From Pseudomonadota bacterium (GTDB lineage Bacteria > Pseudomonadota > Gammaproteobacteria > Steroidobacterales > Steroidobacteraceae): a stretch of DNA of 6,800 nt. Of this stretch, positions 1-6,674 are shown piece after piece (position 1 is the stretch's first letter; every line of letters begins with the position of its first letter). Location of the stretch: contig JAFEDW010000111.1 in assembly GCA_018241455.1 (NCBI GenBank), forward strand, positions 1 through 6,800. The letters run 5' to 3'. The translations under genes were made by a program, and so were the position numbers. The notes beneath the pieces are model-generated. The model was not told where the DNA came from. It made no database searches and saw only the letters and a program-made list of their open reading frames with translations.

Positions 1-177
1 CGCACGGTGCCGCGGGTGCCCGAGTGGGAGCAGATCATGCAGGCGATGCGCACGATGGCCGAGCGCGTCGTGCGCGGCGAGCAGAGCGAGGCCGATGCGA
101 CCGCACAACTCGATGCCGAAGTGGACGCGATGCTGGCGAAGCGCCGCTGGCTGCTGGCGCACCCGGCCCGCACATGA
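1..177 (+). CDS. Sugar ABC transporter substrate-binding protein, C-terminal end (partial)
   Basis: Only the last 58 residues are present; the gene enters from the left edge in frame 1 and stops at TGA 175-177. The visible part reads RTVPRVPEWEQIMQAMRTMA and continues as an amphipathic helix rich in Ala, Glu and Arg, ending near KRRWLL. A 'PR.P.W..I' stretch followed by a long helix is the usual C-terminal end of CUT1-type (family 1) extracellular solute-binding proteins. The assignment also rests on position: the next two genes are the cognate type of inner-membrane permeases, and the first begins inside this stop codon (ATGA), as in binding protein-permease-permease operons. The protein would capture an oligosaccharide in the periplasm. 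Signal peptide and ligand-binding lobes lie outside the window, so the substrate cannot be read. Confidence 0.8.
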   Translation, partial: RTVPRVPEWEQIMQAMRTMAERVVRGEQSEADATAQLDAEVDAMLAKRRWLLAHPART

Positions 178-1052
178 ACCGGGCTGCCGCAGGCTGGTGG
201 TTCTCGCTCCCGGCGTTGCTGCTGATCGCCGTGTTCTTCCTGTTGCCCGTGGTCGCGGCGCTGCTGCTGAGTTTCACCGACTTCGACCTGTACGCGCTGG
301 CTGATCCCGCCAACCTGCGCGTCGTCGGACTCGACAACTATCGTTCGCTGCTCGCCACGCCGATCTTCTGGCAAGCGCTCGGCAACACCGCGTTGTTCGT
401 CGTGCTCGGCGTGCCACTGTCGCTGCTCGCCTCGCTCGGCGCGGCGCTGCTGCTGGACTCGCAGCTCGCGCGCCTCAAGCCGTTGCTGCGCACCGCGCTG
501 TTCGCACCGGTGGTCACGACCCTGGTCGCCGTGGCGCTGGTGTGGCGCTACCTGCTGCACACGCGCTATGGGCTGCTCAATGAGCTGCTCGCGCACCTGG
601 GCCTCGGCCCGATCGATTGGCTCGGCGATCCGGACTGGGCGATGCCCTCGATCGTGCTGCTCGCGGTGTGGAAGAACTTCGGCTACAACATGATCATCCT
701 GCTGGCCGCGCTGCAGGCGATCCCCGAGGAACTGTACGAGGCGGCGCGGCTCGAAGGCGCGACCGCGTTGGGACGATTGCGCCATGTCACGTTGCCGCTG
801 CTCGCGCCAACGCTGGCGCTCGTGGGCATCGTCACGGTCAGCGGCTATTTCCAGCTGTTCACCGAACCCTACGTGATGACACAGGGCGGACCGCTGCAAA
901 GCACGGTCAGCGTGTTGTACTACATGTTCGAGCAGGGCTTCAGCTACTGGAAGCTCGGTTACGCGGCCAGCGTGGCGTTCGTGCTGTTTGCGCTGGTGCT
1001 GCTGTTCACCGCCTTGCAGCTGCGGCTGACGCGCCGCCTGGGCGAAGCATGA
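174..1052 (+). CDS. CUT1 sugar ABC transporter permease, MalF/UgpA-like
   Basis: This 292-residue inner-membrane protein forms half of the translocation channel of a sugar importer. About six hydrophobic segments are visible, near residues 10-33, 67-95, 106-127, 156-181, 211-229 and 262-282. The cytoplasmic EAA loop that docks on the ATPase is clear: EAARLEG at 189-195 followed by the LP of THE VTLPLLAP stretch at 207-208. The TQGGP stretch at 236-240 is typical of MalF-type sugar permeases. The reading frame stays open upstream to 24, but I chose ATG 174 because it overlaps the upstream TGA (ATGA), gives the normal family length and starts directly before the first membrane helix; the 50 extra codons would encode an Arg-rich stretch antecedent to the family. 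No good Shine-Dalgarno sequence precedes it, so translation is probably coupled to the binding-protein gene. Confidence 0.95.
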   Translation: MNRAAAGWWFSLPALLLIAVFFLLPVVAALLLSFTDFDLYALADPANLRVVGLDNYRSLLATPIFWQALGNTALFVVLGVPLSLLASLGAALLLDSQLARLKPLLRTALFAPVVTTLVAVALVWRYLLHTRYGLLNELLAHLGLGPIDWLGDPDWAMPSIVLLAVWKNFGYNMIILLAALQAIPEELYEAARLEGATALGRLRHVTLPLLAPTLALVGIVTVSGYFQLFTEPYVMTQGGPLQSTVSVLYYMFEQGFSYWKLGYAASVAFVLFALVLLFTALQLRLTRRLGEA

Positions 1053-1870
1053 AGGCGCGCGCGTCGTTCTGGCTGGTCAACGGCGCGCTGTGGCTGGGCG
1101 CGGCGGCCGCGCTGTTCCCGCTGCTGTGGATGCTGTCGGTCTCGCTGATGCCGAGCGGCGCATCATCGACGTACCCTCCGCCGCTCTGGCCCGCGGCATT
1201 CACGCTGGATCACTATCGCGATCTGTTCGCCGCGCAGCACATGGGACGCTATTTCCTCAACAGCGTCATCGTCGCCTCGAGTGCGACGCTGCTCGCGCTG
1301 GTATTCAACGGCATGGCCGGCTACGCATTCGCGAAACTCCGCTTCCGCGGCCGTGAAGCGCTCTACCAGTTGCTGCTGGCCGGGCTGCTGGTGCCGGTAC
1401 AGGTGACGATGATCCCGCTGTTCGGCCTGCTGAAATGGCTCGGGCTCGTCAATACCTACGCGGGCGCGATCATTCCCGGCGTCGCCAGCATCTTCGGCAT
1501 CTTCCTGGTGCGCCAGTTCGCGCTGTCCATTCCGGACGAGCTGCTCGATGCCGCGCGCGTCGATGGCGCCAGCGAATGGCGCGTATTCCGCTCGGTGGTC
1601 GTGCCGGTGCTGAAGCCGATCCTGGTCACGCTGGCGATCTTCGTGTTCCTCGCCACGTGGAATGACTTCATGTGGCCGTTGATCGTGCTCAGCGATCGCG
1701 ACATGCTCACCCTGCCGGTCGCGCTCGCCAGCCTCGCGAGCGAGCACGTGCAGGACAACGAACTGATGATGGCCGGCGCCGTGGTCACCGTATTGCCGGT
1801 GCTGCTGCTGTTCCTTGCGCTGCAGCGCTTCTACCTGCGCGGCATCATGGCGGGCAGCGTCAAGGGCTAG
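1049..1870 (+). CDS. CUT1 sugar ABC transporter permease, MalG/UgpE-like
   Basis: This 273-residue protein is the second channel subunit, partner of the preceding permease. Hydrophobic segments are visible near residues 9-32, 69-96, 106-127, 135-155, 190-214 and 242-260. The EAA-loop equivalent is LLDAARVDGA at 165-174, ending at VVVP 183-186. TWNDFMWPLIV (203-213) and the terminus QRFYLRGIMAGSVKG (259-273) are hallmark MalG-type sequences, so the C-terminus is complete. The frame is open upstream to 617, but the start at ATG 1049 overlaps the previous stop as ATGA and gives normal length. There is no convincing Shine-Dalgarno sequence, again suggesting coupled translation. Its TAG stop (1868-1870) lies in the same CTAG as the stop of the opposing GH1 gene, so there is no room for a terminator between them. 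Confidence 0.95.
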   Translation: MKARASFWLVNGALWLGAAAALFPLLWMLSVSLMPSGASSTYPPPLWPAAFTLDHYRDLFAAQHMGRYFLNSVIVASSATLLALVFNGMAGYAFAKLRFRGREALYQLLLAGLLVPVQVTMIPLFGLLKWLGLVNTYAGAIIPGVASIFGIFLVRQFALSIPDELLDAARVDGASEWRVFRSVVVPVLKPILVTLAIFVFLATWNDFMWPLIVLSDRDMLTLPVALASLASEHVQDNELMMAGAVVTVLPVLLLFLALQRFYLRGIMAGSVKG

Positions 1871-3222
1871 AGCACCGTGCCGCGGCTGGCGATCACGCGA
1901 CGATAGTAATCGGCGCTGGCCTTCGGCGTGCGGCGCTGCGTGGCGTAATCCACGTGCACGATGCCGAAGCGCTTGGCGTAGCCGAGCGCCCATTCGAAAT
2001 TGTCGAGCAGCGACCAGACGCAATAGCCGCGCACGTCGACGCCTTGCGCGATCGACTCGCGCAGCGCCGACAGGTGCGCGCGCAGATACTCGACACGCAG
2101 CGGGTCGTCGAGCCTGCCATCGACCGCGGTGGCCGGATCGGCGAATGCGGCGCCGTTCTCGGTGATGTAGATCGGCACGTCGCCGTAGCGTTGCCGGACC
2201 CACTGCAACGTGTCGACCAGCCCCTGTGGGAACACCTCCCAGTGGGTCTCCGTATAGATCGCACCGCTTTGCCGCACCGCGCTCGCGCGCACCGGCCACG
2301 CACTCTCGTCGGCGCGCACGACGCTGCGCGTGTAGTAATTGACGCCGATGAAATCGAGCGGCTGGCGGATCAGCTTGAAGTCGGCCGACGGCCACTCGGG
2401 CCAGGCATCGCCGAATATCTCCGGCAGTTCGCTCGGGTACTCGCCGAGCAGCGCCGGATCGAGATACTGGCGATTCATGTAGGCGTCGGCCCGCGCCGTG
2501 GCGGCGAGATCGGCTGCGCCCGTGGAGGCCGGATATTTCGGCTCCAGGTTCACGACCAGGCCGATCTCGTGCCGGCCTTCGGCGCGATAGGCCTGCACCG
2601 CTGCGCCATGCGCGCGCAGCAGGTTGTGCGTGACGATCGGCGCCTCGACGCGGCTGCGGTGCCCGGGGGCGAGTGCGCCGATCAGGTAGCCGCCATCGCT
2701 GATCACCCACGGTTCGTTGATCGTGACCCATTTCTTCACGCGTCCATCGAGCCGGCGGCAGACCGTCGCGGCATAGTCGGCGAACCAGTGCGCGATGTCG
2801 GGATTCAGCCAGCCGCCCTGTTCATCGAGCGCGGCGGGCAGATCCCAGTGGTACAGCGTGACCAGCGGCTCGATGCCCGCACGCAGCAACTCATCGACGA
2901 GACGCTCGTAGAAATCGAGTCCCGCCGCGTTGACCTCGCCGCGCCCGGCCGGCAGCACCCGGCCCCAGGCGATGCTGAAACGGTAGGCATTGAGGCCGAG
3001 GTCGCGCATCAGCGCGACGTCTTCGCGATAGCGGCGATAGTGGTCGCAGGCCATCTCGCCCGTGTCGCCGTTCGCGACCAGGCCGGGCGTGCGGCAGAAG
3101 CGTTGCCAGATCGACGCACCGGCGCCGTCCGCCAGCGGCGACCCCTCGATCTGGTAGGCGGAAGTTGCCGCGCCCCAAAGGAACCCCTCCGGGAAGTTCC
3201 CGGGCCGAACTGTTGCGTCCAT
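1867..3222 (-). CDS. Glycoside hydrolase family 1 beta-glucosidase
   Basis: This 451-residue protein is a full-length GH1 retaining beta-glycosidase with a (beta/alpha)8 barrel. Visible signatures are the N-terminal FPEGFLWGAATSAYQIEG (10-27) with Q24, YHWDLP (124-129), the acid/base Glu170 in TINEPW (167-172), NYYTR (295-299), the nucleophile Glu355 in YITENG (352-357), and the substrate-binding WSLLDNFEW (403-411). All catalytic and subsite -1 residues expected for the family are present. There is no signal peptide, so it should act in the cytoplasm on beta-glucosides or cello-oligosaccharides delivered by the adjacent CUT1 transporter; the exact sugar is inference. The start is ATG 3222-3220, with a GGAG ribosome-binding site nine bases upstream. 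It is divergent from the ATPase gene and converges on the second permease, ending in a shared CTAG. Its leader holds a LacI-type operator and overlapping hairpins, suggesting sugar-inducible expression. Confidence 0.96.
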   Translation of the reverse strand: MDATVRPGNFPEGFLWGAATSAYQIEGSPLADGAGASIWQRFCRTPGLVANGDTGEMACDHYRRYREDVALMRDLGLNAYRFSIAWGRVLPAGRGEVNAAGLDFYERLVDELLRAGIEPLVTLYHWDLPAALDEQGGWLNPDIAHWFADYAATVCRRLDGRVKKWVTINEPWVISDGGYLIGALAPGHRSRVEAPIVTHNLLRAHGAAVQAYRAEGRHEIGLVVNLEPKYPASTGAADLAATARADAYMNRQYLDPALLGEYPSELPEIFGDAWPEWPSADFKLIRQPLDFIGVNYYTRSVVRADESAWPVRASAVRQSGAIYTETHWEVFPQGLVDTLQWVRQRYGDVPIYITENGAAFADPATAVDGRLDDPLRVEYLRAHLSALRESIAQGVDVRGYCVWSLLDNFEWALGYAKRFGIVHVDYATQRRTPKASADYYRRVIASRGTVL

Positions 3223-3231
3223 CCGCTGTCA

Positions 3232-3253
3232 CTCCGGCGACCGGAGGGTCCGG
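3232..3253 (-). promoter_or_regulatory. Two mutually exclusive hairpins over the GH1 ribosome-binding site
   Basis: Two perfect inverted repeats share one arm: CTCCGG-CGA-CCGGAG (3232-3246) and CCGGA-GGG-TCCGG (3241-3253). In the GH1 transcript the first would bury the GGAG ribosome-binding site (plus-strand CTCC 3232-3235), nine bases before ATG. The second uses the shared arm and would leave that site free. The geometry resembles a translational switch, but short CCGG repeats arise by chance in GC-rich DNA, so function is inference. Confidence 0.35.
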
Positions 3254-3256
3254 TTC

Positions 3257-3270
3257 CGTAAACGCTTACA
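3257..3270 (-). promoter_or_regulatory. LacI/CcpA-class operator
   Basis: On the minus strand this reads TGTAAGCGTTTACG, which fits the LacI/CcpA-class consensus TGWAANCGNTNWCA at every position except the last base. It contains the family's hallmark central CG and the inverted half-sites GTAA/TTAC. It lies about 35 bases upstream of the GH1 start and 64 upstream of the ATPase start, so one bound dimer could affect both genes. No LacI-family gene is in the window; the regulator is probably encoded further left with the rest of the transporter operon. Confidence 0.7.
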
Positions 3271-3286
3271 TAGCCTTGTCGGGTGC

Positions 3287-3300
3287 GATTGTATACGATC
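3287..3300. repeat. GTATAC-centred near-palindrome
   Basis: The sequence GATTGTATACGATC pairs with its own reverse complement at all but one position pair. It overlaps the candidate GH1 -10 element and could be a second regulator site. It does not carry the central CG of the LacI class, so it would belong to a different protein if it is functional. Confidence 0.3.
3288..3293 (-). promoter_or_regulatory. Candidate -10 element for GH1
   Basis: The minus strand reads TACAAT here, one base from the sigma-70 TATAAT. Transcription would begin near 3281 and the operator at 3257-3270 would lie just downstream, a usual roadblock position for a LacI-type repressor. No good -35 hexamer is found 16-18 bases further upstream, so this is only a candidate. 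Confidence 0.3.
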
Positions 3301-3334
3301 CGGCCCGGACAATTCCCACGGTTGAGGATGCAGC

Positions 3335-4456
<1,122 letters not shown>

Positions 4457-4571
4457 ATACGCCGCGAAGGTCGCGTTGGGGCGCGGCGGCCCTTGCCTCG
4501 TAGCGCGCGCAGCGCTATACACACGGCCCCTGCCTTCTTTGCATGGCAGCCTCCGCTGCCAAGGAGCACGT
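4457..4571 (+). other. Intergenic stretch with three inverted repeats
   Basis: Between the ATPase stop and the next gene are three perfect inverted repeats: CGCCGCG/CGCGGCG (4460-4466 and 4482-4488, 15-base loop), TAGCGC/GCGCTA (4501-4506 and 4512-4517, 5-base loop), and TGGCAGC/GCTGCCA (4544-4550 and 4555-4561, 4-base loop CTCC). None is followed by a T run, so none is a classical intrinsic terminator, though the first two may stop or slow transcription after the ATPase gene. The frame of the next gene is open here from 4476, but the translation shows no protein-like sequence. No clear promoter was seen. Confidence 0.5.
4544..4566 (+). promoter_or_regulatory. Hairpin abutting a strong ribosome-binding site
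   Basis: A perfect 7-base stem with a CTCC loop (4544-4561) runs into the ribosome-binding site AAGGAG (4561-4566), sharing its first A. AAGGAG lies five bases before ATG 4572 and decides the start of the secreted protein. The CTCC loop could alternatively pair with GGAG 4563-4566. The hairpin may tune translation or protect the 5' end; this is inference. Confidence 0.45.
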
Positions 4572-5153
4572 ATGAGGCCCATCACGCCGACCCGTTGGGG
4601 CGCTGCACTCGTGGGACTGCTCGTCCTGCCGCTGGCGGCCGCTGCAGCCGATGCCGCCAAGCCCGCCGCACACAAGCTGACCGACAAGCAACTGATCGCG
4701 AGCGCACTGTCCGCGGCTCCCCGCGGTTTGCGTGCACACGCCGGCGTCATGGTCGCCGACGACAAGGGCGAGATGCGCACGCTGCGCGAGAGCAAGAATG
4801 GATTCACGTGCATGCCGGACGCGCCGACCACGCCCGGACCCGATCCGATGTGCATGGACAAGGCCTCGATGGATTTCATCCACGCGATGCTGACCAAGTC
4901 GGCGCCGCCCGCCGGCAAGGTCGGACTGATGTACATGCTCGCCGGGGGCACCGATGCCAGCAACACGGATCCGTATGCCGAGAAGCCAATGGCCGCGAAC
5001 CACTGGATCAAGACCGGGCCGCACCTGATGATCGCCGGCGCGGACGCGGCGTTCTACGACGCCTATCCCAAGGACAAGGATCCCGATACCTCGAGGCCCT
5101 ACGTGATGTGGGCGGGCACGCCGTACCAGCACCTGATGGTGCCGGTGAAATAG
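4572..5153 (+). CDS. Secreted Met-rich protein of unknown function
   Basis: This 193-residue protein starts at ATG 4572, five bases after AAGGAG; the frame is open upstream to 4476 but only this start gives a signal peptide. Residues 1-28 are a Sec signal: Arg near the N-terminus, hydrophobic core AALVGLLVLPLAAAAA, cleavage likely near ADA (26-28). The mature part has two Cys only, C80 in NGFTCMPDAP and C94 in DPMCMDKAS, thirteen Met, and strong blocks GLMYMLAGG (118-126), NHWIKTGPHLM (143-153) and PYVMWAGTPYQHLMVPV (176-192). The blocks have the look of a conserved exported family, and similar 'NG.TC.PD..TPG.DPMC.D' strings are familiar to me from hypothetical proteins, but I cannot name a domain. 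The paired Cys could form a disulfide; Met and His could bind metal. It converges on the TlpA-like gene. Function unknown. Confidence 0.88.
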   Translation: MRPITPTRWGAALVGLLVLPLAAAAADAAKPAAHKLTDKQLIASALSAAPRGLRAHAGVMVADDKGEMRTLRESKNGFTCMPDAPTTPGPDPMCMDKASMDFIHAMLTKSAPPAGKVGLMYMLAGGTDASNTDPYAEKPMAANHWIKTGPHLMIAGADAAFYDAYPKDKDPDTSRPYVMWAGTPYQHLMVPVK

Positions 5154-5170
5154 TCCCCCGCCCGCCCGCC
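5154..5170 (-). repeat. G-run tract between convergent genes
   Basis: The minus strand reads GG-C-GGG-C-GGG-C-GGGGG. This is a candidate two-tier G-quadruplex, or a three-tier one with a defect. It lies directly between the stop of the secreted protein and the hairpin at the end of the TlpA-like gene. It would appear in read-through RNA from the TlpA side. In a GC-rich genome chance is a fair alternative. Confidence 0.35.
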
Positions 5171-5172
5171 AC

Positions 5173-5201
5173 CGGCCACTGCGCGTGCGGCTCAGTGGCC
5201 G
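5173..5201. terminator. Candidate hairpin terminator at the convergent junction
   Basis: CGGCCACT (5173-5180) and AGTGGCCG (5194-5201) form a perfect 8-base inverted repeat with a 13-base loop. The right arm covers the stop codon of the TlpA-like gene (minus-strand TGA, 5194-5192). Placement at the meeting point of two convergent genes fits a bidirectional terminator. Neither strand has a T run after the stem, so termination would be non-canonical or the structure may only protect 3' ends. Confidence 0.4.
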
Positions 5202-5773
5202 TTGCTGGCGCCTGCTGCCGCGTCGCGCGGCAGTCGGGCGTCAATCGCCGCGCGCAATTGCGTGGCGGACAACGGCCCCCGATTCGCCATCAGTATCGCA
5301 GCCACCCTGCCGTCGGCGCCGATGATGTAGGTCAGCGGCAGCACCGGTGGATCGCCGAAGCCGTTCGTCGATGACTCAGCCAGCAATCCCGTCTGGTAGC
5401 TGACGGCGCGCGCCGCGGCCACCGCATCCTTGCGGTCGTGCCGATCGTCGGCACTCAACCCGATGACGATGACGCCACGATCGCGGTAGTCGCGCCACAG
5501 CGCATCGAGCGCCGGCATCTCGGCACGGCAAGGTCCGCACCAGCTCGCCCAGAAGTTCAGCACGACCACCTTGCCCCGGAACGCCGCCAGGTCGATGGCC
5601 TGGCCATCGAAGCCGCGCGCGACGAGCGGCGGCGCCGGCTGGCCCACCGCGGGCGGTCCGGCGGACCGTGGCGAGGCGGGCCAGGCGGGCGCGGCGAGCC
5701 ATGACAGCATGCCCAACGCCGCGATCAGCGCGCGTTGCGCGTGGCGACGCGGCTCAGAAGTGATAGCTGGCAT
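5192..5773 (-). CDS. Periplasmic TlpA-like thiol-disulfide oxidoreductase
   Basis: This 193-residue thioredoxin-fold protein of the TlpA/ResA class should reduce disulfides in the periplasm. Residues 1-35 are a signal sequence (RRHAQR then ALIAALGMLSWLAAPA). The domain runs from about 42: GQPAPPLVARGFDG (44-57), GKVVVLNFWASWCGPCRAEMPAL (67-89) with redox pair C79/C82, GVIVIGLSADD (100-110), the cis-proline P146 in VLPLTYIIGADG (144-154). Glu85 of CRAEMP matches the family. The frame is open further upstream to 5917 inside the preceding gene; I chose ATG 5773 because it gives a clean signal peptide and has GGAAG (5782-5778) four bases before it. This start overlaps the beta-barrel gene by 20 bases, implying one transcript and coupled translation. 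An alternative start at 5710 would lack the basic N-region. Its client is not known; the Cys-rich barrel protein is the obvious candidate. Confidence 0.9.
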   Translation of the reverse strand: MPAITSEPRRHAQRALIAALGMLSWLAAPAWPASPRSAGPPAVGQPAPPLVARGFDGQAIDLAAFRGKVVVLNFWASWCGPCRAEMPALDALWRDYRDRGVIVIGLSADDRHDRKDAVAAARAVSYQTGLLAESSTNGFGDPPVLPLTYIIGADGRVAAILMANRGPLSATQLRAAIDARLPRDAAAGASNGH

Positions 5774-6671
5774 TGAGCTTCCACATTTCATTGGCGAACA
5801 GCTGGTTGCCCCGCGCGTTGGTGTACAGGGGCAATGCGACATCGGCGTAGACCTGCACCGGCCCCTTCGACACCTCGATGCCGGGCGATACCAGGATGCG
5901 CGAGTAGCCCGTTTCATCCGGCATGCCGTCCGCGCCGCCGTCGGCGCGGCGATACACCGCGCGCAGCTGCACGATCGGCACGAACTTCAGCACCTGGTGC
6001 GTCGACCAGCCTTCGTAGTATGCGCCGAAAACCGCCACGCCTTCCGCCCCAGGCCGGTAGTTGGATTTGTGCGAGACCGGCTGGTCCCACTGGCCTTCGA
6101 CGAAATAGCTCCAGCGGGCATCGGACGTCAGCCGGCCGAGATGGTAGGCGCCGATCAGTGCATCGGTACTGCCGCTGCCGATCTGCGTGTCGGCGTCGAA
6201 CCCCGCGAAGCTCGTGTCGCCGTTGGCCAGCTTCACGCCGAAGGTCAGGCCGGTCGACATATCGGCCGAAAATCCGGTGTAGCTGGCCTTGATGCGGATG
6301 TCACCGACCGAACCGTGGCTGCTGCGGACGAGGTCACCGGAGCCTTCATCGGTGGTCAGGAAGGAGCGGTGCCAGTACGGCACGGCAACGGTAATGCCCC
6401 AGGAACGATTGAACTGGTACTGCCCGCCCAGCGTCCAGAAGCTGCTGCGGATCTCCTTGTCTTCGTTGTCGGCGGCCGGCGCGCTCGATGTGCCGCTGTA
6501 GTTGTGGCTTTGATCGAGGTAATCGAACTCGGCGAACACCATGCCGCCGGCGTGGTTGGCATACATCGAACTGGTGCCGACATCGAATATGCCGCAGCCG
6601 CAGGCACAAGCCAGGCTCAAGCCCGGAAACAGCAGCAGCAGCGCACCAAGGCGCAATGATCGAGTGAACAT
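5754..6671 (-). CDS. Outer-membrane beta-barrel protein, phenol MetA-pathway transporter type, with Cys-rich N-terminus
   Basis: This 305-residue exported protein begins at ATG 6671, seven bases after AGGAG; the frame extends to another ATG at 6713 but that would place non-signal residues before the signal peptide. Residues 1-21 (MFTRSLRLGALLLLFPGLSLA) are a Sec signal. The mature protein would begin CACGCGIFDVG (Cys 22, 24, 26) and has no other Cys. The rest alternates polar and hydrophobic residues in amphipathic strands with aromatic belts (SSFWTLGGQYQFNRSWGITVAVPYW, 76-100; GSVGDIRIKASY, 120-131; GLTFGVKLANGD, 141-152; QIGSGSTD, 163-170) and ends in Phe (LNASYHF), the outer-membrane barrel signal. 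'GDxxl.' then 'LxxGD' then 'GSGSxD' is the pattern of the MetA-pathway phenol degradation/transporter family. SLA-C meets a relaxed lipobox but not the strict one (Ser at -3). Substrate is unknown. It is the first gene of an operon with the TlpA-like protein. Confidence 0.87.
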   Translation of the reverse strand: MFTRSLRLGALLLLFPGLSLACACGCGIFDVGTSSMYANHAGGMVFAEFDYLDQSHNYSGTSSAPAADNEDKEIRSSFWTLGGQYQFNRSWGITVAVPYWHRSFLTTDEGSGDLVRSSHGSVGDIRIKASYTGFSADMSTGLTFGVKLANGDTSFAGFDADTQIGSGSTDALIGAYHLGRLTSDARWSYFVEGQWDQPVSHKSNYRPGAEGVAVFGAYYEGWSTHQVLKFVPIVQLRAVYRRADGGADGMPDETGYSRILVSPGIEVSKGPVQVYADVALPLYTNARGNQLFANEMWKLNASYHF

Positions 6672-6674
6672 GAT

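Larger units (their letters stand above)
3223..3334. promoter_or_regulatory. Divergent control region between GH1 and the ATPase gene
   Basis: This 112-base gap separates two divergent start codons and is the only space for both promoters. From left to right it contains the GH1 ribosome-binding site inside nested inverted repeats (3232-3253), a LacI-type operator (3257-3270), a GTATAC-centred near-palindrome (3287-3300), and the ATPase ribosome-binding site (3324-3327). It is less GC-rich from 3258 to 3300 than the genes around it. No promoter with both a good -35 and -10 was found on either strand. Confidence 0.75.

Noticed and set aside
24..173. An N-terminal extension of the first permease by 50 codons
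   Set aside because: The extension is Arg-rich shadow sequence of the binding-protein gene; ATG 174 overlaps the upstream stop and starts just before the first membrane helix.
1163..2731. A 522-codon minus-strand open frame across the second permease and the GH1 3' half
   Set aside because: It spans two recognised genes in a different frame, has low-complexity Arg/Gln/Glu composition and no ribosome-binding site or motif.
1672..3261. A 529-codon open frame on the plus strand, antisense to GH1
   Set aside because: It lies opposite a complete GH1 gene with all catalytic motifs. Its translation is rich in Arg, Ala, Asp and His without domain signatures, the usual shadow of a GC-rich gene.
3276..3297. 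A plus-strand sigma-70 promoter TTGTCG/TATACG for the ATPase gene
   Set aside because: The two hexamers are only 10 bases apart, too close for a standard promoter; no better pair was found.
5774..5917. A longer TlpA-like protein beginning at 5917
   Set aside because: The extra 48 residues lie antisense-free but inside the 3' end of the barrel gene in another frame, are Arg/Cys/Ser-rich without a membrane segment, and would push the signal peptide inward.
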